DNA of 64,000 bases from Paraburkholderia aspalathi (GCF_900116445.1 NZ_FPBH01000002.1:248001-312000); one strand, 5' to 3'; positions 1 through 10,099 are shown, counted from the stretch's first letter. Program-made: numbers and translations. Notes: generated by a model not told the origin, from the sequence alone.

Positions 1-1
1 T

Positions 2-1090
2 CCGTCCATGGAGCCGCCCGAATTCGTCGGCTGGTACGAGCCGCATCATGACTTGCTGGAGCGTGCCGCCGAGCGGTTCGCCAAGCGCACGGGCAATTCC
101 ACGTGGATGTTGGCCACGCCGCACGGCGCGGTGTTCTGGAACGGCATGCTGCTGCGCACCGACCGGCCGCTCATGGCGGAGTGTGAGCAAGCCGCGCCTC
201 TATTAGAGGCCAACGCCATGACCGGCGAAGCCATCACCAGCACCCCCACTGAAGCGCTCTGGCTCGCTTACTACTGCCATGCCTTCAATGCCCAGCCGTC
301 GCCGGTGCCGCTGCGCTACTGGAGAAGGCCGCCTGCGGGTCCGCCGCTGCCCGCACACCTCGCGCGCGAACGCAGCCGTCTCGGCGCGCAAAGCGCGGCC
401 GTCACCGTTCCGCCCATGCCGCCAATCGAGTATTCGGCCGTGACGCCCCCTTTGCGGGAGCCCACTGGCCCGCTCGCCACCTGCCGGCGCTGCGCGTTAT
501 GGCGCAACGCGAAGCAGGCGGTAGCGGGCGCCGGGCCCGCGCCTGCCGCAATCATGGTGATCGGCGAGCAGCCTGGCGAGCACGAGAACCAGCACGGCGA
601 GCCCTTCACCGGGCCGGCCGGTCAACTGCTGGACACCGTGCTGGCGCGCGCCGGACTGGAGCGCGAGGCGCTGTACCTGACGTATGCCGTCAAGCATTAC
701 AAATGGGAAACGCTCGACGAGCAGCGCGTTCATCGCACGCCCGTGTGGCGCGAAGTCGAGGCTTGCCAGTACTGGCTGGAAAAAGAACTGGCGCAGGTCG
801 CACCACGCGTGGTCGTCACACTGGGCGCGACGGCGTTGCAAACGCTGACCGGCCCGCACGTCAATCTGTCCGAATACCTCGGGCAAACCATCGCTCACGG
901 CGGCCGCCTGATCGTGCCGACCTGGCATCCGTCGTATGCACTAGGAATGACCGACGCCACGTTACGCGACGACGTCGTGGCGACCATTGCGGCGGCGTTC
1001 AGCCGCGCGGCGGCGCTGGCGGCGTTGGCGGGAGACAACCCGCCCGCTAAAGGTGAGCATGTTCGGGATATGCCCGTTGCACAACGGTGA
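2..1090 (+). CDS. udgX: UdgX-family uracil-DNA-binding protein, 5' end cut by window
   Basis: The frame is open to the left edge, so the true start lies outside; numbering here is from the first ATG at 8. Residues about 1-115 resemble the C-terminal part of a DUF4130 domain, which is fused in front of UdgX in many proteobacteria. From about 155 the protein is a family-4-like uracil-DNA glycosylase: CxxC at 159-162 and a third cysteine at 253 (iron-sulfur ligands), the GEQPGEHEN motif from 186, and the HPS motif with His307. The loop RVHRTP (His242) is the UdgX hallmark whose histidine forms a covalent link to the abasic site after uracil removal. I could not identify a fourth cluster cysteine by eye. 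Role: tight or covalent uracil-DNA binding in repair. Confidence 0.85.
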   Translation, partial: PSMEPPEFVGWYEPHHDLLERAAERFAKRTGNSTWMLATPHGAVFWNGMLLRTDRPLMAECEQAAPLLEANAMTGEAITSTPTEALWLAYYCHAFNAQPSPVPLRYWRRPPAGPPLPAHLARERSRLGAQSAAVTVPPMPPIEYSAVTPPLREPTGPLATCRRCALWRNAKQAVAGAGPAPAAIMVIGEQPGEHENQHGEPFTGPAGQLLDTVLARAGLEREALYLTYAVKHYKWETLDEQRVHRTPVWREVEACQYWLEKELAQVAPRVVVTLGATALQTLTGPHVNLSEYLGQTIAHGGRLIVPTWHPSYALGMTDATLRDDVVATIAAAFSRAAALAALAGDNPPAKGEHVRDMPVAQR

Positions 1091-1275
1091 GCCTCTGCGG
1101 GACCCCACAGCAGAACCGGCCCACTCAGGCATGCCGCTTGCGTCGACCACTCCGGTTACACAAGTCGCGACAATTCCGCCTAAGCTGATGTGACGCCGCC
1201 AATCCAGCAAGTTTGTCGCGCGCAATATCGAAGCTTCGAATGCGGCCCCGCGCGTTTCGAAACTACCCATCTCCC

Positions 1276-1980
1276 ATGAGCGAAACCAGCCCACGCCTTT
1301 TCATCGTCTCACCCCATTTCGACGACGCCGTCTTCAGTTGCGGCGCACTACTCGCCGCCCATCCTGACGCCGCGGTCTGCACGGTGTTTGCCGCGCCGCC
1401 CGAGCACGAAATGCATACCGAATGGGATCAAAAATCGGGTTTCGCGAGCGCCCATCAGGCCACCCACGCCCGCACGCTCGAAGACAACCTCGCCCTGGAA
1501 GTGCTCGACGCGATTCCGCTACGCATGCCGTTTCGCGGCAGCCAATACATGGACTCGCCGTCGATCAGCAAACTGGCGGCCGTGCTTGAAGAGACCATCT
1601 ACCGCACGACCGCGAACACGCTGCTCATGCCGCTCGGCCTGCATCATGACGATCATGTGCTGGTATTCGAAGCCTGCTGCGAAATCCTGCCGCGTCTGTC
1701 GCATCTCACGTGGTTCGCCTACGAGGACGCGATTCACCGCCGCACGCCCGGCGTCGTGCAGGCGCGGCTCGCCGACCTCGCGCAACGCGGTGTCGTCGCG
1801 ACGCCGGCCTATCCGAGCGTCGGCCACACCATCGATCTCCCGCGCCGCACGCAGCTCAAACGCGAAGCCGTGAACGCTTACGCAAGCCAGCTGCGCGCCT
1901 TCGGCGCGGGCAATTACGACGACGTTTTCGACACCGAACGCTACTGGCAATTGAGCGTTGGGCGCCGCAGGAAAAAGTAA
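1276..1980 (+). CDS. PIG-L family deacetylase
   Basis: A 234-residue protein starting at the ATG at 1276; an upstream in-frame ATG at 1213 would add 21 residues unlike the family. The PIG-L/LmbE zinc site is visible as PHFDD (His14, Asp16, Asp17) and a second His/Asp cluster HHDDH at 123-127. Family members remove N-acetyl groups from sugars such as GlcNAc-PI or mycothiol precursors. The substrate here cannot be read from the sequence. The gene stands alone between the udgX-type gene and a small proline-rich protein, with no glycosyltransferase beside it. Confidence 0.8.
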   Translation: MSETSPRLFIVSPHFDDAVFSCGALLAAHPDAAVCTVFAAPPEHEMHTEWDQKSGFASAHQATHARTLEDNLALEVLDAIPLRMPFRGSQYMDSPSISKLAAVLEETIYRTTANTLLMPLGLHHDDHVLVFEACCEILPRLSHLTWFAYEDAIHRRTPGVVQARLADLAQRGVVATPAYPSVGHTIDLPRRTQLKREAVNAYASQLRAFGAGNYDDVFDTERYWQLSVGRRRKK

Positions 1981-2100
1981 GGGGTGCGCGGCGTGCTGGA
2001 TCGCCTACGCTAGAAGGAAACGGCTGGCGTGTGGGTGAACTCGACCGACAGCGGCCGTACCACCCGCTTTCCATTCGCCTCTCAACTCAAAGGTGATGCA

Positions 2101-2253
2101 ATGAGCTACGACATGCATACCAGCCCGATTCCCGACCCGAACGCCGATCCGAACCGGGATCCGGAAGCCGATCCGCTCGTGCCGCCGTCGCCGGGTCATC
2201 ACACCGAGGAGCCGCAGCGGCCCGATGGACCGCCGGACAAGGACCCGGTGTGA
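2101..2253 (+). CDS. Small proline/aspartate-rich hypothetical protein
   Basis: A 50-residue protein read from the ATG at 2101, preceded by AAAGGTG at good ribosome-binding distance. About a quarter of the residues are proline, and repeated PDPN/DPNRDP/EADP units make it acidic and probably disordered. It has no membrane segment or signal peptide. I do not recognise a family. A 10-bp hairpin follows directly. Confidence 0.5.
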   Translation: MSYDMHTSPIPDPNADPNRDPEADPLVPPSPGHHTEEPQRPDGPPDKDPV

Positions 2254-2261
2254 CGGCACCA

Positions 2262-2294
2262 CGCGCGTGCTACCCGATCGTTGCAGCACGCGCG
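2262..2294. terminator. Hairpin between convergent genes
   Basis: A perfect 10-bp stem (2262-2271 with 2285-2294, CGCGCGTGCT) closes a 13-nt loop between the convergent small gene and phnW. There is no strong U-run, so it may be a weak or bidirectional terminator. Confidence 0.5.
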
Positions 2295-2308
2295 ACTGAT
2301 CGCGTGCT

Positions 2309-3376
2309 TTAGCGCGTCAGCTCGCTAAAACCTTGCAGCAGGCGGTCGATGTCGGCGGCATGGATGTTGCCCATCGTCGAGATGCGGAACAGTTCGGCCG
2401 ACAAGCCGCCTTGACCGGCATAGATGACAAAGCCGCGCGCCTTCAGCGCGTCGTGCAGTTGCGGGTACGCCACGCCGTCCGGCAGGCGATACGCGCGCAG
2501 CACCACCGACGACTGCTCCGGCGGCAACACACTGCCGATGCCCCGCTCAGCCAGGCCCGCGCGAGCCTGCTCGGCGAGCGCCGCGTAACGCGCGTGGCGC
2601 GCCTGCCAGCCGCCTTCGTCGGCGAGTTCGCGCAGCGCTTCGACCAGCGCGTAATACGCATGGACCGACGGCGTGAACGGCGTATTGCGCTGATCCTGCA
2701 GACGCGCGAGGCGTCCGAGGTCCAGATAATACGTGCGGCTCGCCGCCTGCGCGAGCGCCGCGCGCCGCACCAGCACGAACGACGCGCCCGGCACGCCATG
2801 CAGACACTTGTTCGCGGTCGCCGCGACGGCGTCGAGACTCAAGTCGGCGAAATCGATCGCTTCCGCGCCGAAACTGCTGACGCCATCCACCAGCAAACGC
2901 AGACCGCGTTCGCGGCACAGCGCACCGAGCGCTTGCAGATCGTTCAGACGGCCCGTGGTTGTTTCGTGATGAATCACGGCGACGTGCGTGAACGCCTTGT
3001 CCGCGTCGAGGCGTTCGGCGATCTTCACGAGATCCGGCGCCTGCATCCAGTCGTGTTTCAGCGACTCGTGCGCGATGCCGTATTGCGTGGCGATCTGCGA
3101 AATACGCTCGCCGTACACGCCGTTTTCCACGACCAGCAGCTTGCCGTTTTGCGGCACCAGCGCGGCGGTCATGCTTTCGACAGCAGCCGTGCCGGAACCG
3201 GTCATCAACACCGCTTGCCATTCGCCCGCGTCGAGGCCGTATAGATCGACCAGACGCGTGCGCGCCTCTTCCTGCAAGTCGAAAAACTCGCTTTCACGGT
3301 GGCACAGATCCGTTTGCAACAGGCTGTTGCGGACACGTTCGGTGAGCGTCACCGGGCCGGGATTGAGCAGCAGCAT
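2309..3376 (-). CDS. phnW: 2-aminoethylphosphonate:pyruvate aminotransferase
   Basis: A 355-residue PLP class-V aminotransferase. The start is the ATG at 3376, with TAAGGAG 8 nt upstream that itself contains the ppd stop codon, so translation is probably coupled. PLP features: phosphate-binding GSGTAA near 60-65, Asp164 in LVDGVSS, and the Schiff-base Lys190 in ATANKCLHG. PhnW interconverts 2-aminoethylphosphonate plus pyruvate with phosphonoacetaldehyde plus alanine. Alone it would suggest catabolism, but no phnX (phosphonatase) is present and the two upstream genes make phosphonoacetaldehyde, so here it most likely runs in the biosynthetic direction. Third gene of the pepM-ppd-phnW operon. 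Confidence 0.9.
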   Translation of the reverse strand: MLLLNPGPVTLTERVRNSLLQTDLCHRESEFFDLQEEARTRLVDLYGLDAGEWQAVLMTGSGTAAVESMTAALVPQNGKLLVVENGVYGERISQIATQYGIAHESLKHDWMQAPDLVKIAERLDADKAFTHVAVIHHETTTGRLNDLQALGALCRERGLRLLVDGVSSFGAEAIDFADLSLDAVAATANKCLHGVPGASFVLVRRAALAQAASRTYYLDLGRLARLQDQRNTPFTPSVHAYYALVEALRELADEGGWQARHARYAALAEQARAGLAERGIGSVLPPEQSSVVLRAYRLPDGVAYPQLHDALKARGFVIYAGQGGLSAELFRISTMGNIHAADIDRLLQGFSELTR

Positions 3377-3388
3377 CGAGCGCACTCC

Positions 3389-4555
3389 TTAAGCGGCGCC
3401 GATGTGGCGCATCAGGCGCGTCTTCACATCGGGCGGGGTGATAGTGGGACGCGGCAGGCCATCAGGCGTACCGCGGCGAATCGCCAGTCGCGCGAAGCGC
3501 GGACCTTGGGGTGACGGCGCGGTTTCGAACAGTTCGTCGATCACGTTGACGTCGTCGCTTTCAACCGCTGACGCGTAACCGCACGCCGCAGCCACACCCG
3601 CAAACGAGACTTGCGACGACACCGTCGCCTGGCCGCCGGTCGAGTCGTGCGCGCCGTTATCGAGCAGCACGTGCGTGAGATTCGACGGACCGTACGCGCC
3701 GAGCGTCGCAAATGCGCCCATGCGCATCAGCGCGGCGCCGTCACCGTCGAGCGCGACCACGTGCAGGTCGGGACGCGCAAGCGCCAGACCCAGCGCGAAC
3801 GGCGTTACGCAACCCATCGAGCCGACCATGTACAACTGGTTCGGACGGTCATCGATGGCATAGAGTTCGCGGCCGCAGAAGCCGGTCGACGCGAGCACCA
3901 CCGTCGACTCGAGCGGCGTATGCGCGATGACTTTCTGCAGCGCGTCGTGACGTGAAGCCAGTTCATTCGCCGCGACGTTTTTGAACTGCGAACGCGGCGC
4001 GACCGGCACGCGGCGAGCACCGGCGGCACCCTCTTTCAACTCGTACGGCGCCACGCTGCCCTTCTGCATCACGAGCGCGTACGGCCGCCCGGTTTCATCC
4101 ATATGAGCAATCGCACGATCCAGCGCCGGGCCGATCGCGTCGGCTTCGGTCGGGAAGGTCTCCCACGGAATCTCCATCGTATCGAGCATCGCGGGCGTGA
4201 CCGGGCCCATCAGCGCGTGCTGCGGTTCGTCCGCGACGCCAGGTTGCCCGCGCCACGTCACGATCAGCAACTGCGGCAGACGGAAGGTCCACGTGAGCGA
4301 AGTCAACGGACTCACCGCATTGCCGAGGCCTGAGTTCTGCATCATCGTGATGCCACGCCGGCCGTTCTGCGCGCCGAGCGTGACACCCGCGATCAACGCA
4401 ACCGCATCGCCTTCATTCGCCGCCGAGACGTAATGCAGCGATTCGTCCTGCAACACGTAGTTGATGAACGGCGTCAGATACGAGCACGGTACACCTGCAT
4501 ACCAGTCGAAGCCGCGCTCACGCGCCGCCTCGACGAACTGTGCCGCCTCGATCAT
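3389..4555 (-). CDS. ppd: Phosphonopyruvate decarboxylase
   Basis: A 388-residue thiamine-diphosphate enzyme that converts phosphonopyruvate to phosphonoacetaldehyde, making the thermodynamically unfavourable PEP mutase step irreversible. The catalytic glutamate is Glu48 in ANEGDA. The ThDP/Mg motif begins at GDG 271-273 and ends at Asn300 (LLDNG). The length fits single-chain Ppd/Fom2 proteins. The start ATG overlaps the pepM stop by 4 nt (ATGA), and the stop overlaps the phnW ribosome-binding site, so the three genes form a tight operon. Confidence 0.9.
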   Translation of the reverse strand: MIEAAQFVEAARERGFDWYAGVPCSYLTPFINYVLQDESLHYVSAANEGDAVALIAGVTLGAQNGRRGITMMQNSGLGNAVSPLTSLTWTFRLPQLLIVTWRGQPGVADEPQHALMGPVTPAMLDTMEIPWETFPTEADAIGPALDRAIAHMDETGRPYALVMQKGSVAPYELKEGAAGARRVPVAPRSQFKNVAANELASRHDALQKVIAHTPLESTVVLASTGFCGRELYAIDDRPNQLYMVGSMGCVTPFALGLALARPDLHVVALDGDGAALMRMGAFATLGAYGPSNLTHVLLDNGAHDSTGGQATVSSQVSFAGVAAACGYASAVESDDVNVIDELFETAPSPQGPRFARLAIRRGTPDGLPRPTITPPDVKTRLMRHIGAA

Positions 4556-6270
4556 TGCGCGGCTCCGCTGGCTTCATTCGTCTTGCCGCCGGCCGCTGCG
4601 AACGGCGCTTGTGCATGCGCGAAATCGCCGGCACGACGGAAGTCTTCCAGATCGTTCACACCGCGCCAGTGGCCGTGCACGTATTGCACTTCGATCGATT
4701 CACCCGCTTCGATCAGCGCGTTCAGCAGCGCGGGCATATCGAGCGAATCGAAATCCGGGCGCGCCTGCAGTTTGCCGAGGACCGCTTGCAAACGCTCACG
4801 CCCCTCGCCGCGTACATTCAGCAGACCGACCCAGCGGCCATGCGGCGTTTGCGAAGCGATGGCCGAGCTTGCGTCCTGCCCGCTCGACACATGACGCAGC
4901 GTGACCTTGTTGCCGAACAGCCCGCGATCGTCGGCTGCCGAGCACCATGCGAAGTCGCGCACGCTGGCGTTTTCCGCATCGGTCAGCGACGAATCGACCA
5001 CCACGCTGAACGCGGCTTCGCTCTCGACCAGGTCGCGCAGAATGTAGCTGCGGAACAGCAGGTCGCCGTAGGAGATGACCGTATCGCCCGCGAGCTTGTC
5101 GACTGCGCAGGCGAGCGACGCCAGTTCGCCGGTTTGCGCATGACGTTCGTTGACGACCAGCTTGATGCCGGCCGTATCGATCGCATCGGCACGATACCCG
5201 CCGACCACGGTGATGTCGTTGACGCTCTGCTTCTTGAACGCATCGATGAGCCAGCGCAACAGCGGCTTGCCCGCGATCGGCAGCATGACTTTCGGACGAT
5301 CTTCGGTGACGGCTTCGAGGCCCTTGCCGCGGCTGGCCGCGAGCACGATGGCGGAGCCCGCCGAGCGGCCGCTCGACAGATAGCGGTCTTCGGCTTCCGA
5401 GTATTCGTCGGCGTCTTGCAGACGGAAGATTTCGTTGACGGCGGCGATGCTGTCTTCGACATTGACGAGCGTTTCGCTCGAATGAATTTCCTTGGCGACG
5501 GCCTGCATGGCCGAGGTTGCTGCGCGGATCAGATGATTTGCCCAGATAACCGTGCTGATGCCGGCTTCGCGGAACACTTCGGTGGGCGTGCTGTAGTACT
5601 TGGTCGGCACGATGACGAGCGGCCCGCGGCCGGCCCACTCACGCGCGAACTCGAGGATTTCATCGGGACGCGAGAGCTTGCTGTGAATCAGGATCGCGTC
5701 GGCGCCGGCTTGCCGATAGGCTTCCGCGCGACGCAGTGCTTCGTCCATGCCCCAGCCGGCGATCAGTGCTTCGACGCGCGCGACGATCGAGAAATTTTCA
5801 TCCGACTGCGAGTCTTTACCGGCTTTGATCTTGCCGCAGAACTCGTCCATATCGGCGAGCGGCTGCGCTTCGCCATTGATGAAGCTATTCGTTTTCGGGA
5901 ATTGCTTGTCTTCGATGCAGACGCCGGCGATGCCGCGTTGTTCGAGCTTGCGCACGAGACGTCGCACGTTGTTGAAATTGCCATAGCCGGTGTCGCCATC
6001 GAGGAGGATGGGCAGATCACTGGCGTCGGCCATGAATTCGAGGTTGTCGACGACTTGCGTCCAACTGGCTTCGTTGTTGTCGCGCACGCCGAATTGGGCG
6101 GAGATCGCGAGACCCGAACCCCAGATCGCCTTGAAGCCGGCTTCACGGACGATACGGGCGGAGAGACCGTTGTGGGCCTCCATCATGAATTCGAGTTCGT
6201 TGCTGACGAGCATCTGGCGCAGGCGTGCGCTGCGGGAAGCGGAGACGAAAGCAGGTTCGCGGGCGTTCAT
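4552..6270 (-). CDS. pepM: PEP mutase fused to a nucleotidyltransferase
   Basis: A 572-residue two-domain protein. Residues about 15-290 are phosphoenolpyruvate mutase of the isocitrate-lyase superfamily: DGDTGYG at 91-97 and the diagnostic [10 protein letters not shown] at 120-129. It forms the C-P bond of phosphonopyruvate. Residues about 305-555 are a sugar-type nucleotidyltransferase: LAASRGKGL at 310-318 (a variant of the usual GxG loop), [14 protein letters not shown] at 325-338, Asp403 in SYGD, and GVND at 537-540 as second metal site. Such fusions are known in phosphonate biosynthesis, where the second domain (PntC-like) activates 2-aminoethylphosphonate as a CMP conjugate for transfer to glycans or lipids. 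First gene of the operon; nothing on its 5' side resembles a partner. Confidence 0.9.
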   Translation of the reverse strand: MNAREPAFVSASRSARLRQMLVSNELEFMMEAHNGLSARIVREAGFKAIWGSGLAISAQFGVRDNNEASWTQVVDNLEFMADASDLPILLDGDTGYGNFNNVRRLVRKLEQRGIAGVCIEDKQFPKTNSFINGEAQPLADMDEFCGKIKAGKDSQSDENFSIVARVEALIAGWGMDEALRRAEAYRQAGADAILIHSKLSRPDEILEFAREWAGRGPLVIVPTKYYSTPTEVFREAGISTVIWANHLIRAATSAMQAVAKEIHSSETLVNVEDSIAAVNEIFRLQDADEYSEAEDRYLSSGRSAGSAIVLAASRGKGLEAVTEDRPKVMLPIAGKPLLRWLIDAFKKQSVNDITVVGGYRADAIDTAGIKLVVNERHAQTGELASLACAVDKLAGDTVISYGDLLFRSYILRDLVESEAAFSVVVDSSLTDAENASVRDFAWCSAADDRGLFGNKVTLRHVSSGQDASSAIASQTPHGRWVGLLNVRGEGRERLQAVLGKLQARPDFDSLDMPALLNALIEAGESIEVQYVHGHWRGVNDLEDFRRAGDFAHAQAPFAAAGGKTNEASGAAQ

Positions 6271-6618
6271 TTTCTTTACTCCTTGTGGCGGGCTTATTGA
6301 TGCTCTTTTGTTGCCCGGCTGGTACTGGAAAATGGCGACTATAGCTGAAATCGTTTTTATCCGGTGTTGAAGTGGTATTGGGGTTTTTTGATGTTGCTGT
6401 TAAGTGGGGAAATGTGTTGTTTTTTGCATTTCATGCAGCAGGATTTAGGTTTGGATTTTTTTGGCGTTATGTGGGGAAATGTGATTGGGCCCCTGCGGAG
6501 CAGGGGTTTGGGGTTGCTGTTTCGTTTTTCTTATTTGATTTTGGTGTTTTTGTATTTTCTTTGTTTATTCTGGCTCTGTATTAATTTTGGTATTGGTGGC
6601 GCTTTTGTCAGTTTTATT
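6271..6618. other. G+T-rich intergenic flank of the inverted-repeat element
   Basis: No convincing gene. On the + strand 6361-6660 has only about 35 C and 35 A in 300 nt, so it is about 77% G+T. Apparent short open frames here are leucine/phenylalanine-rich by-products of this composition. The pepM promoter must lie in the part near 6271. Confidence 0.6.
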
Positions 6619-7248
6619 AGGGCTTTGGCCTTTCCTTGATCTGGCTTTGGTGCCTTTCCTTGAATTGTTAGTGGTCTATTAGCGTTGCCCCTGTGCGGGG
6701 CGGCACTTACTTTCTTTGCCGCCGCAAAGAAAGATAAGCAAAGAAAGCGGCTAGAAGCCCCTGCTAAGTGGGCACCGTGGTCTGCTGCGGGTAGTGGTGC
6801 GACTGGAATCCGTGCTCTCGCACATTCGGCGTTAGTGACAAAGGAGTCATCAGCTCCCACTCCGCACTGCGTGCGTCGCGGACGGGTCTGCGTGGGAAAC
6901 CACGGGCTTCGGTTGTCGGCGTTAAACGTAGCGATTGGTTTTATGAACGGCTCTTCGGCGCGCGCAGCGCCGCCGGAAGTATGACGCCCTTGTCACAAGC
7001 TTATGCACGGGCACGAACACAGATTCCAGATGCACCACTACCCTGTGTGGGCTGCGGAACCCGCTTAGCAGGGGCTTCTAGCCGCTTTCTTTGCTTATCT
7101 TTCTTTGCGGCGGCAAAGAAAGTAAGTGCCGCCCCGCACAGGGGCAACGCTAATAGACCACTAACAATTCAAGGAAAGGCACCAAAGCCAGAACAAGGAA
7201 AGCCCAAAGCCCTAAGAATACGGCCAAAAAGCGCCGCGCAGGCAAAAA
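6619..7248. repeat. Large inverted-repeat element, copy 1
   Basis: The left arm from about 6619 (strong from GTTAGTGGTC at 6667) is matched in reverse complement by the right arm ending about 7214 (strong to 7165). Roughly the outer 130 nt of each arm is nearly identical; the inner part is more diverged. Between them is a core of about 150 nt. The same element occurs at 46724-47340 with arms and core in opposite orientation, yet a 24-nt block just outside the right arm (7225-7248) is identical and in the same orientation in both copies. Short reading frames in the arms share a peptide around FFAAAKK but overlap on both strands and look non-coding. Sequence to the right, 7215-7454, is A+C rich with no gene. 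Confidence 0.85.
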
Positions 7249-7454
7249 CCCCAAAACCAAACCCATATAGTCAGACAAATAAAACAGCGGGTTTCCCCTC
7301 CCCTGCGGAGCAAACAAAACCAAGCCGTAAACACAGTCAGCAACAAGCCACTCGCTGCAAGCGAAAAAGCAAAGAGTGAAAAAGCGAAAGAGCAAACCCT
7401 GACCGACCACCTCGCGAAAGCGAAATCAAAAGCGAAAGCAAGAACCCCATTGCC

Positions 7455-8999
7455 ATGACTCTGAACAAAAAACTAGCCTCAATGATCGCGGTCCTCTGGA
7501 CCGGCCTGATCCTGATCGGCGGCTTCGGCGCATGGCAAAACCGTGCCTCGATGATCTCAGACCGCCGTGATCAACTGGTCGCGCTGATTGACCAGGCCAA
7601 TCACATCGTCAACCGCTACTACTCCCTCGCCCAGCAGCACGCGATCACCGAAGACGAAGCCAAAAAGCAGGCGCTCGCAACGCTCGCCGCCATGCGCTAC
7701 GGCAAAGACGGCTATATCTCCGTCAACAACTCGCAATCGGTCATGCTGATGCACCCGATCAAGCAGGAACTGGTCGGCAAGAACATGGCGCAATTCACCG
7801 ATCCGGCCGGCAATCATCTGTTCGTCGATATCGTCACCGCAGGCAATCACGAAGGCGGCGGCTATGTCGACTATCTATGGTCCAAACCCGGCAGCGACAA
7901 ACCCGTGGCGAAAACCAGCTTCTCGCGCCACTTCGAGCCGTGGGACTGGTATCTGGTCACCGGCATGTACATGGACGACGTGCAGCGCGCGTTCTACGCC
8001 AACCTGTTGCGCTGGCTCGTCATCACCCTGACGCTCGGCGCGATCGCCACGACCGTCATGCTGCTGGTGTTGCGCAGCATCCGCCGCACGCTCGGCGGCG
8101 ATCTCGAAGTCGCGGTCGAAGCGACTCAACGGATGGCGGACGGCAATCTCGCCACGCGCGTGCCGCTGCAGGCAAACGACACCGGCGGCAGTCTCTTGCA
8201 CGCGCTTCACACCATGCAGGCCGGTCTCGTCGATACGGTTTCGCGCGTGCGTCTCGGCACTGAAAACATCAATATCGGCGCAACCGAAATCGCCGCCGGC
8301 AACACGGATCTGTCGCAACGCACCGAGGAACAGGCTGCAGCGCTCGTCCAAACGGCGTCGAGCATGGATCAGATGACGGTCAACGTGAGGCAGAACGCGG
8401 ACAGCGCGCTGCAAGCGGCGCAACTCGCCGGTCAGGCAGCGGATGTGGCCACGCGCGGCAGCCGCGTCGTCGACGACGTGGTCCGCACCATGGGCGAAAT
8501 CACCACCAGCTCGCGGCAGATCGGCGACATCATCGGCGTGATCGACGGCATCGCGTTCCAGACCAACATCCTCGCGCTCAACGCAGCGGTCGAAGCGGCT
8601 CGCGCGGGCGAACAGGGCCGCGGCTTCGCGGTGGTCGCCGCAGAAGTGCGCAGCCTCGCACAACGCTCGGCTACGGCCGCGAAGGAAATCAAAGCGTTGA
8701 TCGAAACGTCCACCCATACCGTCGAAGCCGGTGCGTCGCTGGTCGCCAACGCCGGTTCGACCATGGGCGAGATCGTGCAGTCGGTGCGCCGCGTGAACGA
8801 AATCCTCGAGGAAATCAGCAACGCGTCGCGCGAACAGAGCGCGGGCATCGAACAGGTCAATCGCGCAGTCGGCGAAATGGATCAGGTCACGCAGCAAAAT
8901 GCCGCGCTCGTCGAAGAAGCCGCCGCCGCGGCCCATTCGCTGAAGGATCAGGTGGGCGTGTTGCGCGAGGCAATCTCGAGTTTCGCTCTGCCGGCCTGA
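7455..8999 (+). CDS. Methyl-accepting chemotaxis protein
   Basis: A 514-residue inner-membrane chemoreceptor. Transmembrane segment 1 is near residues 8-28. Residues 35-185 form a periplasmic single-Cache-type sensor (the GKDGYI and WDWYL motifs are typical). Transmembrane segment 2 is near 190-210, followed by HAMP at about 213-265 and a cytoplasmic signalling domain from 270. The conserved hairpin tip ([20 protein letters not shown]) is near residue 360-385. The protein ends in SFALPA with no NWETF-type tether for CheR/CheB. The ligand is unknown; sCache_2 receptors often bind small organic acids. No chemotaxis genes are adjacent. Confidence 0.93.
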   Translation: MTLNKKLASMIAVLWTGLILIGGFGAWQNRASMISDRRDQLVALIDQANHIVNRYYSLAQQHAITEDEAKKQALATLAAMRYGKDGYISVNNSQSVMLMHPIKQELVGKNMAQFTDPAGNHLFVDIVTAGNHEGGGYVDYLWSKPGSDKPVAKTSFSRHFEPWDWYLVTGMYMDDVQRAFYANLLRWLVITLTLGAIATTVMLLVLRSIRRTLGGDLEVAVEATQRMADGNLATRVPLQANDTGGSLLHALHTMQAGLVDTVSRVRLGTENINIGATEIAAGNTDLSQRTEEQAAALVQTASSMDQMTVNVRQNADSALQAAQLAGQAADVATRGSRVVDDVVRTMGEITTSSRQIGDIIGVIDGIAFQTNILALNAAVEAARAGEQGRGFAVVAAEVRSLAQRSATAAKEIKALIETSTHTVEAGASLVANAGSTMGEIVQSVRRVNEILEEISNASREQSAGIEQVNRAVGEMDQVTQQNAALVEEAAAAAHSLKDQVGVLREAISSFALPA

Positions 9000-9055
9000 G
9001 GCTGCCGGCTCTTTTAGGCAGCGGGATATAAGCAGAAGAGGGGCAGAAAAAAAGA

Positions 9056-9085
9056 AGGCGCTCGACAGGCAGAGAGCGCCTCTTT
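9056..9085. terminator. Hairpin downstream of the chemoreceptor
   Basis: An 8-bp stem (9056-9063 with 9074-9081) is followed by CTTTAA. It lies just after the mcp stop and could end transcription weakly. Confidence 0.4.
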
Positions 9086-9125
9086 AACACGCCGCGTCGG
9101 AGTCGACGCACTAATCGAACGAGCC

Positions 9126-9160
9126 AGCCGCGCGGATTTTTAAGTCCACGCGGCTTTTTT
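9126..9160 (+). terminator. Rho-independent terminator after the chemoreceptor gene
   Basis: The stem AGCCGCG (9126-9132) pairs with CGCGGCT (9149-9155), with three further pairs (GGA/TCC) across one mismatch, and is followed by a T-run to 9160. This is the better of two hairpins in the 356-nt gap between the chemoreceptor and the TRIC-like gene. Nothing else is evident in that gap. Confidence 0.75.
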
Positions 9161-9355
9161 GTGTTCAGCGAACGCTTACCGCGCCCGATTGCGCAACCAG
9201 GTTAAGCCGAATTTGGCATCGCCGAATTCGGCTTAAGGCATTTTCATCAGGACCCGCCGCTTCCGATAATGGCCGCTTTCCAACGCGCGCCTCGCGGCAA
9301 GCCCCCATGCGGGGCCCGCCCTCTCGCTAGCGCCGTCCCACCAAGGCTCGCCGTC

Positions 9356-9979
9356 ATGCTGCTCCACCTCCTCTACCTAGTGGCGATCATCGCCGAAGCC
9401 ATGTCCGGCGCATTGATGGGCATGCGCCGCGGCATGGACCGCTTCGGCCTGTGCCTCGTCGGCACCGTCACCGCACTCGGCGGCGGCACGGTGCGCGACG
9501 TGCTGCTCGGCCACTATCCCCTTGCATGGATCTCGCATCCAGATTACGTTCTGATTACAATCGGGGCAGCGTCGATTGCCGCGGCGAGCGCCAAATGGCT
9601 GCGCAACTGGCAACGGCTGTTCGTCACGGTCGACGCAATCGGCCTGATCGCGTTCACGGTTATCGGTTGCGACGTCGCCGCGACACTGGACGTGAGCCCG
9701 GCGATCGTCGTGCTGGCCGGCGCGATTACCGGCGTGTGCGGCGGCATGCTGCGCGATGTGCTGTGCAACCAGATGCCGCTCGTGTTGCGTGAGGAGTTGT
9801 ACGCCAGCATCGCACTCGGCGCCGGGGCGCTGTATGTCGCACTACAAGCCTGCGACGTGGCGCCGGCGCCGGCCTCGATCGTGGTGCTGGCCGCTGGTTT
9901 CGCGGTACGCATGCTGGCCGTGCGGTTTCGCTGGCAACTTAAGGTATTCACCGCCGCCGATTCGGGCGGCGCAGGTTAA
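9356..9979 (+). CDS. Trimeric intracellular cation (TRIC) channel family protein
   Basis: A 207-residue, very hydrophobic protein with about seven predicted transmembrane segments. It shows the two internal repeats typical of the UPF0126/YadS/TRIC family: GGGTVRD in the first half and GGMLRD in the second, each in a broken helix. Bacterial TRIC proteins form K+-permeable trimers in the cytoplasmic membrane. The start at 9356 places the first helix directly at the N-terminus; an earlier in-frame ATG at 9269 would add 29 polar residues. Confidence 0.88.
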   Translation: MLLHLLYLVAIIAEAMSGALMGMRRGMDRFGLCLVGTVTALGGGTVRDVLLGHYPLAWISHPDYVLITIGAASIAAASAKWLRNWQRLFVTVDAIGLIAFTVIGCDVAATLDVSPAIVVLAGAITGVCGGMLRDVLCNQMPLVLREELYASIALGAGALYVALQACDVAPAPASIVVLAAGFAVRMLAVRFRWQLKVFTAADSGGAG

Positions 9980-10099
9980 TCCCGCTGCACGCCACGCGCG
10001 TGTGGCTTTCGCTCGAGGAGCACGCTCGACAGTCACGCGCAACAGGACATCGGCCTCGCCGGTTTCTCGCCCTCGCACTGCTGTTCGTTATCCGCACTC

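Noticed and set aside
4540..6300. Long open frame on the + strand (about 586 codons) across pepM
   Set aside because: It is the complement of a well-recognised PEP mutase-nucleotidyltransferase; the frame stays open because of high third-position GC on the coding strand.
6364..6639. Leucine/phenylalanine-rich + strand frames that look like membrane peptides
   Set aside because: Their hydrophobicity follows from the 77% G+T composition; no ribosome-binding site or conserved motif.
6619..7248. Insertion sequence or MITE interpretation
   Set aside because: No transposase, no target-site duplication that I can see, and the element ends grade into skewed flanks rather than having sharp termini. 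I keep it as a dispersed repeat.
6531..7379. Short frames inside repeat copy 1 sharing a FFAAAKK-containing peptide
   Set aside because: They lie in inverted arms, occur on both strands, recur in copy 2, have no ribosome-binding site and overlap the repeat exactly; non-coding repeat is the simpler reading.
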